The notes beneath the pieces were generated by a model, which was given only the letters and a program-made list of their open reading frames with translations, did no database searches and was not told where the DNA came from. The position numbers and the translations under genes were made by a program. Below are positions 27,059 to 36,699 of a stretch of 64,000 bases of DNA, one piece after another. Origin of the DNA: Alphaproteobacteria bacterium (GTDB taxonomy: Bacteria > Pseudomonadota > Alphaproteobacteria > Micavibrionales > Micavibrionaceae); assembly GCA_030424975.1 (NCBI GenBank), contig JAUHVY010000001.1:1299093-1363092 (forward strand), in the 5' to 3' direction. The stretch's first letter is position 1, and every line of letters begins with the position of its first letter.

Positions 27059-28489
27059 CTAAACGTCTAAATCAATGATAATTCTGTGTCCGCTACCGTT
27101 GAGCGGATCAAGAACAGAAGATCCGGTAATTTTAGTTGGCTTCTTAAGACGAACCTCCAGCAAGGTTCCGCCCTGAGATGATGGTTTGGCAATATACGTA
27201 CCCAACAACTTATTATTTGAAAAAGATGCCTGCGGCGCAATATCCCATCGCGTATTTTCCAATTTTACAAGCAAAACATTTCTAATATCATCGACTGTCG
27301 CCTTATATTTCGTAAGGCCGGAAACCTCAATAACCAGTCGTATTTTTTTCGGATGCATGCCTGCGCGCAATTTTTGAACAGAAACAACACCCTCTGATTT
27401 TTGCCCCTTTTCTATCACAACTTTTGGCGGAGATTGATATGAGGACTTTACAAGCGCCCTACTAGGAACATTAGGTTTTGTGCCGGGTACAGGCAAAACA
27501 CCTTCGCCAAACTTTATAGTTTTGGTTTTAATATGGGCGCCACTTGATTTCGATGCGATGCGTTCCGTTTCAGCAATTCTGTTATCCGGTTTGATTAAGT
27601 CCGCTAGTTTTTCAACGAGATTGTCCGAACTTTCCTCCGGCATTCTTTGTTGTACAGAGGATTGGGATATAGTCGCAATATCGCTCTCTTGCTTTTTAAG
27701 CTTCGGCGTGCGCGGCGGCAAAACAACTTCACCATTTTCAACTCTATACCGTACTTGTGAACCTTGCGTATCCGAAGAAAGCTGTATTGTCGTTTTTTGA
27801 TAGCCGGGTTTTCTGGGCGGAATAATAATACCCGAACCGTCATACGCAGACGCCATTGTATCACCAACAGGTTCGTCCGCGGCAATCACGTTACTATCAG
27901 CACTCACAGGCTGAGGCTTTTCGGAAAACAATGCACCAAGCTTTTGCATAAACCCACCGCTGGTGGAGGCTTGAGCGGCATGCCCCTTAACCTCTGCAAC
28001 GGTCTGCGACGGCTTGGTAACGCTGTTATGCACTTGCGCGTATTCCGCATTCTCTTCGTCTAAAAAAGATGTATCACCGGTAACCTTAAGAACACGCATA
28101 ACGCCATCCATACCGCTTTGTGCATCCGGCTTGAAATGAGGTGACAACTCATTATGTTTTTTAAAATCATTCTTGTTAACTTTTTGTCGCGCTTGTAAAT
28201 GTGCTTGTGCAGGATCATACGCCCTGCTCTGCTCTTTCACATTTAGCGGACCCGTCGCCACCAAAAGCTTCTCAGAGGCTATCGGCTTAGCTTGGTAAAC
28301 TTGCCCGCTTTCGCCCTTCCCCTGATAATCTGAACTACCGACTTGATGACCGTTCGCTGCTGTGTTCATAAATGACAAGTCTGAAAATGCCGAGTTTTCA
28401 ACACAAGCACCCAACAGAAACACGCAAGGGAGTGTTAGACAAGCCCCGGTCAAACGCCACGATAGATTTGAAAATAAGTGCGAAGTCAT
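27059..28489 (-). CDS. Lipoprotein with C-terminal AMIN-like domain
   Basis: The 476-residue precursor has a lipoprotein signal (LPCVFLLGACVENS, Cys at about 29). A long low-complexity central region is rich in Ser, Lys and Pro. The C-terminal domain has strand-loop phrases (KKIRLVIEVSGLTKYKATVD, then LLEVRLKKPTKITG and HRIIIDLDV) that resemble AMIN domains, which target proteins to peptidoglycan or outer-membrane complexes. No enzyme domain such as amidase is attached. Three similar PPRKP/PPRTP-type short motifs occur in the linker (near IIPPRKPGYQ and VLPPRTPKLK). Function unknown. Confidence 0.7.
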   Translation of the reverse strand: MTSHLFSNLSWRLTGACLTLPCVFLLGACVENSAFSDLSFMNTAANGHQVGSSDYQGKGESGQVYQAKPIASEKLLVATGPLNVKEQSRAYDPAQAHLQARQKVNKNDFKKHNELSPHFKPDAQSGMDGVMRVLKVTGDTSFLDEENAEYAQVHNSVTKPSQTVAEVKGHAAQASTSGGFMQKLGALFSEKPQPVSADSNVIAADEPVGDTMASAYDGSGIIIPPRKPGYQKTTIQLSSDTQGSQVRYRVENGEVVLPPRTPKLKKQESDIATISQSSVQQRMPEESSDNLVEKLADLIKPDNRIAETERIASKSSGAHIKTKTIKFGEGVLPVPGTKPNVPSRALVKSSYQSPPKVVIEKGQKSEGVVSVQKLRAGMHPKKIRLVIEVSGLTKYKATVDDIRNVLLVKLENTRWDIAPQASFSNNKLLGTYIAKPSSQGGTLLEVRLKKPTKITGSSVLDPLNGSGHRIIIDLDV

Positions 28490-28608
28490 CCGCTTGCGGC
28501 CTGCCTTTTTATATACTCTACAAATTTATTATTGAGGAATTGTATTTTTTGCCGTCACTACGGTCAAACAAATCAGCAAAAAGCCTTCACCTTATCCACA
28601 CGCGTTAC

Positions 28609-29703
28609 CTAGCGCGAAGACCTCGCCCTATCGGAGAAATGCTTAATAATACGGATATATCTATCTGGTTTACGTATCATAAAAATATGAAATAACAATG
28701 CCACAACCCATAAAACGGTTAAAACCACATTAGGAACGCCAAGCGCATGCGCACCGACAGCAAAACCGCCCATAAGCGCCACAATACAGACAATAACCGG
28801 CGAGGCATAATGAACAGGCACGCCCGCATCAATAAACAAATGGTGAAAATGCCCACGATCCGGCGAGAACGGATCACGCCCCTCACATGCACGACGGTAA
28901 AATTGTGCGCATGTATCAAAAATCGGAAAACCGATTATCCAGGCTAAGACTATCGGCTCAATCGGGCTGGTCGGGCCACGTGCAAAATGAACACCAAACC
29001 ATGCAATTGCAAGCCCCAAGGACATGCTCCCGGCATCCCCTAAAAACAAACTCGCGCGGCGACGCCAAGGGTTGCGCATATTAAAAACCAAAAAACCCGC
29101 GATGCAAGCATTTAATAATACCAGGACCGCAGCATCTGCGCCTAGCTTCGTTCCGGTTGCCGCAAAAATGAACCATGAAAATATAACGAAGCTCACGCCC
29201 CCTGCAAGACCGTCCATGCCATCCATTAAATTCATCGCGTTAATTAACAAGACGATGGCGATAATCGTAAACGGATAAGACAAAAAGCCTGTCCAAATGA
29301 CACCGAAGCCAAATAAATCACCCAGATACGCGGCTTGCACATTGCCATAAAAGGCAATAACACCCGCCGCACATACATGAATGAGGAATTTTAATTTCGC
29401 ATTAATATGAAATTGATCATCAAACGCACCGGATACAAGCAAAATAATTAAACCAATATAAAGCGGCCAATATTTTTGCAAATCGACATAACCAGTGACA
29501 TACGCAAAGATCAAAAAAACAGTAAAGATAACAAGCCCACCAACCGGCGGCACCGCAACGTCATGCGCCTTACGCCCCCCCGGCTTATCAACCAGACCGG
29601 AAAGACGTGCAAACTTCCTAATGGGCATAATGAATATAACCACCAAGGCGAATGCTACTATCGCATGAAAAAAGAACGTAAAATATACGTTTATGGCGTC
29701 CAT
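28609..29703 (-). CDS. WecA/MraY-family polyprenyl-phosphate sugar-1-phosphate transferase
   Basis: The 364-residue protein has about 10-11 membrane segments and the motifs of undecaprenyl-phosphate GlcNAc-1-phosphate transferases: NAMNLMDGMDGLAGGVSF (catalytic Asp pair), LFLGDAGSMSLG, and DPFSPDRGHFHHLF near the C-terminus. The last one is typical of WecA/TagO/WbpL rather than MraY. It starts a surface-polysaccharide chain by loading a sugar phosphate onto the lipid carrier. No polysaccharide cluster is adjacent, so the polymer is unknown. Confidence 0.88.
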   Translation of the reverse strand: MDAINVYFTFFFHAIVAFALVVIFIMPIRKFARLSGLVDKPGGRKAHDVAVPPVGGLVIFTVFLIFAYVTGYVDLQKYWPLYIGLIILLVSGAFDDQFHINAKLKFLIHVCAAGVIAFYGNVQAAYLGDLFGFGVIWTGFLSYPFTIIAIVLLINAMNLMDGMDGLAGGVSFVIFSWFIFAATGTKLGADAAVLVLLNACIAGFLVFNMRNPWRRRASLFLGDAGSMSLGLAIAWFGVHFARGPTSPIEPIVLAWIIGFPIFDTCAQFYRRACEGRDPFSPDRGHFHHLFIDAGVPVHYASPVIVCIVALMGGFAVGAHALGVPNVVLTVLWVVALLFHIFMIRKPDRYIRIIKHFSDRARSSR

Positions 29704-29822
29704 CCCTGCGCTACTTTTGCTTATGTATATCTATGAAACTCACACAAGCACAGTAACACAGCAGCATAAAAATAACAGTCGCTGCAAGGCGTAATCCGCA
29801 AGAAAATTAAGATATTTCGGTA

Positions 29823-29990
29823 TTATGCTGTCAAGGCGACAAGAACATCATTATATAATGCCAATAACGTATCCCCCAAAAGGAAAACAACTGTAACGAT
29901 CGCAAGGGCAATTCCGCTTGCAATCAAGGCGTATTCAATAGCCGTGGCGCCGTCTTTTTCTGAAATTAATCTTTTAAAAAATTTAGTCAT
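29823..29990 (-). CDS. Flp family type IVb pilin
   Basis: The 55-residue prepilin has a short basic leader (MTKFFKRLISEKDG), then the Flp core ATAIEYALIASGIALAIVTV with the processing Gly-Ala junction and Glu5, and a short tail. Such pilins form tad (tight adherence) pili after cleavage by TadV/CpaA. It is isolated: no cpa/tad genes flank it. The ATG at 29990 is used because the leader fits; the longer frame overlaps the neighbouring gene. Confidence 0.88.
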   Translation of the reverse strand: MTKFFKRLISEKDGATAIEYALIASGIALAIVTVVFLLGDTLLALYNDVLVALTA

Positions 29991-30042
29991 GACTCTACCC
30001 ATAAGTATCCAACTTATAGTATGCACGATGAGATTATAATTT

Positions 30043-31080
30043 TTAGTTAACCACAAAGCGTTTTGGCGACAGCGCCATCATTGTCCCCTCATTGACAATT
30101 TGATTACCAGCCCCCAAAATAATATCGGTCAAAATAATAGCCGAAAGCAGACTGCTTAAAATACCGTGCGATCCATGCGCCGTGGATATAAATACACGCT
30201 CACCCAATTGACCAACAATCGGAAAGTGATCTTGTGATACTGTGCGAACACCCGCCTTTGAATTTACAATATTATAATTATAAGCCAACACCTTAACTTC
30301 ATCACAAAGCTTTTCAATATTGGCCATATCATCTTCCGCGATTAAATTATCGTGATCGAGCCAACGCTGAAATGTCGACCCCAAACAATGTACCCCGTTT
30401 TGCGCAGGAGCAATATACCCGCCGAAGCATAACGCCGTTTTTAAACGCGAGGAAACCTCACTCTCGGCGATATAGCTCACCTGCCCGCGCACTGGCTTTA
30501 TCGGTAAATGTTTGGCTATATCAAACTGCTTGGCGGCGCTGCCACATGCTAAAACAGTAATATCTCCATCAAGATCTTCGAGAGAGGATATTGGCGCATT
30601 CAAATGACACTCAACACCGCTGGCATAAACACTGCACAGCTTTTTGGGTGATATTTTGCCCGATTTTTGCAAATACAAACAACCGCTTAAGATATCAACA
30701 CCTGCGACCTCACTCGCCTCTTCTGGTGTCAATATTTGCATTCCGTTATCTGGCCACGCATAAGCCTCGACTGTTTTCGGATACCGCTTTTCTTTTTGCG
30801 GGTTATTCATCAAATGCAACGCCCCACAAGGATCCCAATCTGCGGCGGCGCCGATATCATCGAACACGCGTAACGCCTCAAAGAATGCCTTGGTATAAAA
30901 CTCCCCCACGGCATCATATTGCGCCGTAAAACGCGGATTATACAGCCCGACATCATTACCTGATGCACCGCTCGCTAATGCACTTCCCGCCTCATAAATG
31001 ACAGGTTCACAGCCGTTATTTTTCAAGACATAAGCAAGCGCACACCCCGCCAAGCCGCCGCCGATAATATTAACGCGCAT
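30043..31080 (-). CDS. FAD-dependent oxidoreductase domain of MnmC (cmnm5(s2)U34 demodification)
   Basis: The 345-residue product begins MRVNIIGGGLAGCALAYVL, a Rossmann FAD-binding motif, and has the DAO fold (SGASGNDVGLYNPRFT, then ISTAHGSHGILSSLLSA). It corresponds to the C-terminal half of bifunctional E. coli MnmC, which removes the carboxymethyl group from cmnm5U34. ATG 31080 has GGAGG at 5 bases and gives an 11-base overlap with the methyltransferase gene; an ATG at 31083 and a longer start at 31095 are alternatives. It is separate from the methyltransferase half encoded just upstream. Confidence 0.87.
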   Translation of the reverse strand: MRVNIIGGGLAGCALAYVLKNNGCEPVIYEAGSALASGASGNDVGLYNPRFTAQYDAVGEFYTKAFFEALRVFDDIGAAADWDPCGALHLMNNPQKEKRYPKTVEAYAWPDNGMQILTPEEASEVAGVDILSGCLYLQKSGKISPKKLCSVYASGVECHLNAPISSLEDLDGDITVLACGSAAKQFDIAKHLPIKPVRGQVSYIAESEVSSRLKTALCFGGYIAPAQNGVHCLGSTFQRWLDHDNLIAEDDMANIEKLCDEVKVLAYNYNIVNSKAGVRTVSQDHFPIVGQLGERVFISTAHGSHGILSSLLSAIILTDIILGAGNQIVNEGTMMALSPKRFVVN

Positions 31081-31774
31081 CATCGCCTCCGACATACCGG
31101 CCGATTACCATTTCGCGTTTTCGGCCAAAACCACGCACCTTTTGAATCTCAAATCCTGCAGCAACAAGGCCACGACGCACAAAACCTGCGGCCGTGAACG
31201 TTGCTATGCGTGCATCAATTTGGCTAAGACGTGCCATGTTTTGAAACACATTATCACTCCACATATCCGGATTAGACGATGGCTTAAATCCATCAAGGAA
31301 CCAGAAATCAACACTTTCATGAATTGTTGGCATCAGCACATTCACATCACCAAAACACAAGGTCAATACAACCCCATCACATATATCCAAATCAACTTTA
31401 CTTACATTTAAATCAATGGGATATTTGGACAAAAAAACGCCCAAAATATCAGAAAGATCATTCCAAACGGCCAAATGCTTTGCGATATATTCACGCGTCA
31501 GAGGATATTTTTCGAAAGAAATAAAATGCAATTTCTTCGGCCTTTCCGCCACAGGACTATCAAGCCAAAGCTTCAGTGTAGCCAAAAAATTCAGCCCCGT
31601 ACCAAAGCCCGTCTCGCAGATGGTGACCCCTCCCCTTCCCTGCCATGCCTCGGGCAAACCATTTCCGTTTAAGAAAACATGTCGTGTTTCCGATAGCCCA
31701 TCAACGACGGAGAAATATACATCATCAAATTTTTCAGATCGGGGCACATCAATATGCGCCATATCACCATTCAT
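31070..31774 (-). CDS. mnmD: tRNA (5-methylaminomethyl-2-thiouridine) methyltransferase MnmD
   Basis: The 234-residue product matches the N-terminal methyltransferase half of MnmC: YFSVVDGLSETRHVFLNGN, then ICETGFGTGLNFLATLKLW (S-adenosylmethionine motif), and VDFWFLDGFKPSSNPDMW near residue 160. It makes mnm5U34 from nm5U34. A stop codon separates it from the FAD half, which continues in another frame with overlap. Stand-alone MnmD genes are known in other bacteria, so this is likely natural rather than broken. Confidence 0.9.
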   Translation of the reverse strand: MNGDMAHIDVPRSEKFDDVYFSVVDGLSETRHVFLNGNGLPEAWQGRGGVTICETGFGTGLNFLATLKLWLDSPVAERPKKLHFISFEKYPLTREYIAKHLAVWNDLSDILGVFLSKYPIDLNVSKVDLDICDGVVLTLCFGDVNVLMPTIHESVDFWFLDGFKPSSNPDMWSDNVFQNMARLSQIDARIATFTAAGFVRRGLVAAGFEIQKVRGFGRKREMVIGRYVGGDDAR

Positions 31775-31785
31775 GATTTCAGCTC

Positions 31786-32778
31786 TTAATTATCATGTGA
31801 AAGCAATGGGGCACCTTCATGATCACTCGCAATACCTTTTGCAATATTTTCATCAAGGATATCACGCCACTTATTTACAACATCTGGGTCGATACCACAT
31901 TCGCGATCACAATATTGCATCGCAAATGAAAGGTTCATCATGGCTTCTCTTTTTTGGTTTGGCTGCACATGAGATATCATCGAGATACTTTTTGTTTCCA
32001 CATCACGAGCTAAGTCAGCCAGCCCGAGGCAACGCATGTCCAAATAGGCATCCTCTGTCATGAATTGCGTTTCATCAACATCACTACTCTCTAGCAACGC
32101 CTTATACTCCGGCTCATCTCTTTTAAACTGCCACAAATTCGTACCGGCCATAAATGCCATACGTTGTGCGGCTGTTGTTACCTGATCAGAGATACGATCC
32201 TTAACATCTTGCGCCATAACCTCTTTAAACTGATTATACGGCTCTATAACCGCCGGAATATTCAGAACAGAAAAATCGAAATATTCCTGTGTTGCATTTT
32301 GATAAGAACGGAAGAAAGTGTTTAAGGCTTCATTCACTTGCGGGTTTTGCATTTCATCCTCTGAAAGATAACTATCAAAGTTATCTAAAAAGAATGCCGC
32401 CTTGTCATACCCTGCATCTTCCGCCAGAGAGAGCATTACCCCCTCATAGGTTGCCACATCCTTGGACATTTCAATGACAAGCTGAGGCGCGGCATCATGC
32501 CCCGCAACCGTGTTAAATAATGTATCAAAAAAATCACTATCTAGGGGGTTATCAACATCACTACTAATATAGTTACGTGCCAAAATGGCCCCGACTTGTG
32601 CGGCATGACTTTCATTAAACTCAGGCGTAATAATACTTTGCCCGGTTAAACGCGGCACATCAACCTCGTCCGGGATAGCCTCTTCCAACGCCTGCAATAC
32701 ATTATTAACACTGTCTTCATCATGAGCATTGCGTGCCGCATCCAGCAATTGATCCCATTGATCCGTATCTGTTTTCAT
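31786..32778 (-). CDS. Hypothetical acidic protein, 330 residues
   Basis: This is an unrecognised, strongly acidic soluble protein (many Asp and Glu, few basic residues) without signal peptide or membrane segment. It looks all-helical. GGGAAG lies about 8 bases before the ATG. It ends 11 bases before the start of mnmD on the same strand, so it could be the first gene of that transcript or only its neighbour. It belongs to the set of acidic orphan proteins. Confidence 0.78.
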   Translation of the reverse strand: MKTDTDQWDQLLDAARNAHDEDSVNNVLQALEEAIPDEVDVPRLTGQSIITPEFNESHAAQVGAILARNYISSDVDNPLDSDFFDTLFNTVAGHDAAPQLVIEMSKDVATYEGVMLSLAEDAGYDKAAFFLDNFDSYLSEDEMQNPQVNEALNTFFRSYQNATQEYFDFSVLNIPAVIEPYNQFKEVMAQDVKDRISDQVTTAAQRMAFMAGTNLWQFKRDEPEYKALLESSDVDETQFMTEDAYLDMRCLGLADLARDVETKSISMISHVQPNQKREAMMNLSFAMQYCDRECGIDPDVVNKWRDILDENIAKGIASDHEGAPLLSHDN

Positions 32779-32937
32779 CTTTCGTCACTTCCCGCAATTT
32801 TATTTTTCAAAAAACACATGCATTATATAGGGAAATCCCTACACTTTGCTAATACTGTCTTTGCACAGCAGTATAAATCCTTTTATATATGATAAGGATT
32901 AATTTTTCGCTCGAATAAAACATAAAAAGGATAATTC

Positions 32938-34983
32938 ATGTCAAATCCGCTTTTGCAAAAATCCCCCGTTAAAAACCAAGCACCGCAATTTGATAAGGTA
33001 AAGACCGAGCATTACCTGCCCGCGGTCACCGAAGGGATTGAGCGCGCACGCGCCAATATTGAAAAAATCAAGAATAACGCCGAAGCTCCGAGCTTTGAGA
33101 ACACATTAGTTGCGCTTGAAAATGCATCAGAGGATTTAGGCCAAGCGACATCTGTTTTCTACAACCAACTATCCGCTATGGGCGGCGATGATTTACACGC
33201 CCTGGCCACAGAGATCGGCCCGATCAGTGCCAACTTCTCAAATGATGTTATGTTGGATGATGCATTATTCGAACGCGTTAAAACCGTATACGATCAACGC
33301 GACACGCTGGATTTAAACGTGGAAGAATACACAATTCTTGATGATACTTATCGCGGTTTTGTTCGTAGCGGCGCGCTGCTTGACGAGAAGAAGAAAGAGC
33401 GTTTGCGCGAAATTTCACAAGAATTGTCAAAGCTGAACCCTGCCTTCATGCAAAATACAATCAAATCTGCCGAAGCGTTCGAACTTGTGATCGACAATAA
33501 AGACGACCTGTCCGGCCTGCCCGATAGTGCCATGGAATCCGCCGCACATGCCGCGGAAGAAAAAGGATATGAAGGTAAATGGCTGTTTACTCTGGAATAT
33601 CCAAGCTTCGGCCCGTTCCTGCAATATGCCGATAACCGCGAACTTCGTGAAAAAATATGGCGTGCTTTTTCTTCGCGAGCATGGAAAGACGAATTTGATA
33701 ATTCAGAAAATATTAAAAGTATCGTTTCCCTGCGCAAGGAACGTGCGAACCTGTTGGGGTATGACACACACGCCGAATTTGTATTATCAGAACGTATGGC
33801 AAAATCATCTGAAAATGTTTTTGAATTTTTGGACAAACTAAAAGCCGCGTATAAACCCGCCGCCGAAAAAGATTTAAAAATGCTGCTCGATTTTGCGAAA
33901 GATGAGCACGGGCAAGAGGATATCAAGCAATGGGATATCGGATACTACGCCGAAAAATTAAAACAAAAATTATTCGAATTCACATCCGAAGATTTCCGCC
34001 CCTATTACCAGCTTGATAAAGTGTTAGACGGTTGCTTTGATCACTTCAGCAAATTGTTCGGCCTGAAATTCGTCAGCAGCACCGAATACCCCGTTTGGCA
34101 TAAAGACGTCAAAGTCTTTGATGTTTATAACGAAAGCGATGATAGTTTCGTTGGAACACTTTATGGTGACTTCCACCCACGCAGCGGTAAAAACCAAGGC
34201 GCATGGAAAACAAGCTATCGTGATCAAGGGTTATTCCGAGGTCAAATCGAGCGTCCCGTTGTTGCGATTGTTTGCAATTTCACAAAACCGACAAAAGATC
34301 GCCCTTCCCTTCTGACACATGGTGAAGTTACAACGCTTTATCATGAGATGGGGCATGCCGTACATGCATTGCTTTCTGATGTGACGTATCGCTCTCATGC
34401 AGGAACATCTGTGCTGTGGGACTTTGTGGAACTTCCGTCGCAGCTTCAGGAAAACTGGTGCTATGAGAAGGAAATGCTCGACAGCTTTGCATCACATTAT
34501 GAAACGGGCGAAAAAATCCCGGCTGAACTAATTGAAAAACTACGTAAATCAATGCATTTCATGGTTGGTTGGGCAGGACTGCGTCAAGTTGGCCTTGGCA
34601 CATTAGATATGGCATGGCACACATGTGATCCGTCCAAAATTGATGATGTCGCCGCATTCGAAGACGACGCAACCAAAGACACGTCCCTCTTCCCGCGCCT
34701 TGCAGGGCCGACATCAACGGCATTCGGGCATATTTTTGCAGGCGGTTATAGCGCAGGGTATTACAGTTACAAATGGGCAGAAGTTCTGGACGCAGATACT
34801 TTTGAACTCTTCCTTGAAAAAGGATTGTATAATCAAGAAGTAGCACAAAGCTATAAGAATAATATTCTTTCACGTGGCGGCAGCGAAAAGCCTGATATCC
34901 TGTATAAACGATTCCGTGGTCGTGATGCCGACCCCGATGCATTATTACGCCGCGAAGGCTTGATTGCAAAAAAGGCCGCATAA
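32938..34983 (+). CDS. M3 family metallopeptidase (oligopeptidase A-like)
   Basis: This 681-residue cytosolic zinc peptidase of the thimet oligopeptidase family has the N-terminal helical domain (LPAVTEGIERARANIEKIK) and the catalytic TTLYHEMGHAVHALLSDVTY with HExxH about residue 470. Also present are HPRSGKNQGAW and FGHIFAGGYSAGYYSYKWAE near the C-terminus, the last typical of OpdA/Dcp. Members degrade short peptides, including cleaved signal peptides. AAGGA lies upstream of the ATG. It is followed at 6 bases by an unknown membrane gene. Confidence 0.95.
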   Translation: MSNPLLQKSPVKNQAPQFDKVKTEHYLPAVTEGIERARANIEKIKNNAEAPSFENTLVALENASEDLGQATSVFYNQLSAMGGDDLHALATEIGPISANFSNDVMLDDALFERVKTVYDQRDTLDLNVEEYTILDDTYRGFVRSGALLDEKKKERLREISQELSKLNPAFMQNTIKSAEAFELVIDNKDDLSGLPDSAMESAAHAAEEKGYEGKWLFTLEYPSFGPFLQYADNRELREKIWRAFSSRAWKDEFDNSENIKSIVSLRKERANLLGYDTHAEFVLSERMAKSSENVFEFLDKLKAAYKPAAEKDLKMLLDFAKDEHGQEDIKQWDIGYYAEKLKQKLFEFTSEDFRPYYQLDKVLDGCFDHFSKLFGLKFVSSTEYPVWHKDVKVFDVYNESDDSFVGTLYGDFHPRSGKNQGAWKTSYRDQGLFRGQIERPVVAIVCNFTKPTKDRPSLLTHGEVTTLYHEMGHAVHALLSDVTYRSHAGTSVLWDFVELPSQLQENWCYEKEMLDSFASHYETGEKIPAELIEKLRKSMHFMVGWAGLRQVGLGTLDMAWHTCDPSKIDDVAAFEDDATKDTSLFPRLAGPTSTAFGHIFAGGYSAGYYSYKWAEVLDADTFELFLEKGLYNQEVAQSYKNNILSRGGSEKPDILYKRFRGRDADPDALLRREGLIAKKAA

Positions 34984-34989
34984 CCCATC

Positions 34990-35661
34990 ATGGATGAACA
35001 GGATCAAACACAACAAAATAAGCAGCCCCCTCTGCCGGAGGGGGTTCGTGTTGTGCCGAGCTTTGATAATAAAGTTTTAAAGAAAGAAAAAAGCGAAAAG
35101 AAACGCGGCAAAGGCTGCTTGATTTTTCTTCTCATCATCTTAACGCTTTTGATATTACTGTTTACCAATATTATCGGTATGATCGTCTCTATCTTGCCCG
35201 AAGGTATGGTGAACCCTTTATTTTCAGGATTCTATAAAAAGCAAATACTTGTTTCAAAGCCCTATACCTATGACAAGCCGGTCACGTTTACCGGAACCTA
35301 TGCCGTCTATGGTTTTGATAGCCTTCTATGTTTCAAATTTGAGACATTACCTACCGATCCGGATATAAAAATCAGTTCAACAGGTGCGCTCTTAAACAAA
35401 AAGAATAACGCCGCAATGGTTTCGGCTAAGGACAAGAACGGCAAAATTTATAAATTAGATACAATGGATATTATTCAGGGCACCGATAAAGATAAGCAAA
35501 ACATTTTCTTATGTTATGGCCTGACCAAAAACCTCAGCATTTTGCCGAATGATATAAAAAATATTTCGGTTGTCCCGTCATTTCCGTTCACAGCCCTTTC
35601 TACGGAATGGGTAACGAAAAAAGACATCAGAATGGTGCGCATGTATATACCCTCACAATAA
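34990..35661 (+). CDS. Hypothetical single-pass membrane protein
   Basis: This 223-residue protein has a Gln/Lys-rich cytosolic head of about 45 residues, one membrane segment (LIFLLIILTLLILLFTNIIG) and a C-terminal extracytoplasmic domain with strand-rich sequence. I do not recognise a domain. It begins 6 bases after the M3 peptidase stop and is probably coupled to it, since it has no strong ribosome site. It converges on the CtlX-like gene. Function unknown. Confidence 0.78.
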   Translation: MDEQDQTQQNKQPPLPEGVRVVPSFDNKVLKKEKSEKKRGKGCLIFLLIILTLLILLFTNIIGMIVSILPEGMVNPLFSGFYKKQILVSKPYTYDKPVTFTGTYAVYGFDSLLCFKFETLPTDPDIKISSTGALLNKKNNAAMVSAKDKNGKIYKLDTMDIIQGTDKDKQNIFLCYGLTKNLSILPNDIKNISVVPSFPFTALSTEWVTKKDIRMVRMYIPSQ

Positions 35662-35675
35662 ACGCGCCATCACTT

Positions 35676-36575
35676 TTAAAACATTTCCATCAGCATACAA
35701 CGCGCGGAGCCACCGCCATATCTCTCCAATGTTGAAAGATCAGGGCAGATCAGAGTCTTATAGTGCTTTTCAATTGTCGCCCGTTGAGATGATAACAAAG
35801 CATCATAAGCGGCTTGCGACATTGTCAGCATGCGTTCACCGCCTTTACCGACCACTTCCAAGGCATTACAACAATTGGCCTGTAATTGCTCCATTGTGAA
35901 ATCAACAACCTCATGCGTTAATGATAAACGATCAAGCACCTGCTTGCGCAAATCATCATCAACAATGCATGCACTACATATTCCGGCCATTGTCGAACCG
36001 ATATACATCAAGAAGTCTGTGTGATAAACGGGGATCCCGATATGGCTTTTTGTTTCAAACACAATCACATCATAGCCCATATACTCAGCCCATTTCTCAA
36101 CAAGCTCGGGTGATGTACGTTTTGATAAGCCTGAATACCCCTTTTTATTTACGTGATCAGATACAATGCTCGCTGTACTTTCCAAGGCGAGCCCCTTTTC
36201 TTCGTAATGGCTCCAATCCTCGACATTTGAATAATATCGCTTCAGCCGGTCAATAATACGCGGGCGGCGTTCTTTACTACGGTTTTCCGCAAGCATTGGG
36301 TAAATAATCAAACGATCATCGCTATAGGTTGATGCCCAATTCGGAAAAACCATATCCGGACAATCCTCATGCCCCAAAACGGTCGTAACCGTCACCCCCT
36401 TTTCAACCAATAAGTCACGAAAGTTGCAGAATTCTTGCCTGGCTGCACGAAAAATTTCGCCATTTTCATCCTGAACGCGGCCTGTCACCTGATAAGCATT
36501 AGTTTCCATGGTTTGTGGATTGGCGTAGAACGTCGCCGGTTCGACCATTAACAAATGATTTGTTGATTGTTGCAT
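35676..36575 (-). CDS. CtlX-like amidinotransferase-fold hydrolase
   Basis: The 299-residue protein resembles the citrulline utilization hydrolase CtlX / arginine deiminase-related family: LMVEPATFYANPQTMETNAY near the start, PDMVFPNWASTY at about 91, HTDFLMYIGSTMAGIC (catalytic His) and a C-terminal YGGGSARCMLMEMF with the nucleophilic Cys. These enzymes act on guanidino or ureido groups. The precise substrate is not evident: no citrulline genes lie nearby. ATG 36575 is chosen; a TTG 24 bases upstream is the other option. Confidence 0.82.
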   Translation of the reverse strand: MQQSTNHLLMVEPATFYANPQTMETNAYQVTGRVQDENGEIFRAARQEFCNFRDLLVEKGVTVTTVLGHEDCPDMVFPNWASTYSDDRLIIYPMLAENRSKERRPRIIDRLKRYYSNVEDWSHYEEKGLALESTASIVSDHVNKKGYSGLSKRTSPELVEKWAEYMGYDVIVFETKSHIGIPVYHTDFLMYIGSTMAGICSACIVDDDLRKQVLDRLSLTHEVVDFTMEQLQANCCNALEVVGKGGERMLTMSQAAYDALLSSQRATIEKHYKTLICPDLSTLERYGGGSARCMLMEMF

Positions 36576-36699
36576 AAAAGATAACCTGTGTTGTGACAAT
36601 AACCTTCAATGCCAATGGCAGAAGCTTATAAAAAGATATCACAACACGGTTAACAAAAAATATTTTCGCGGAAAAAAGCCCAAAAAAGCGGTTTATACT

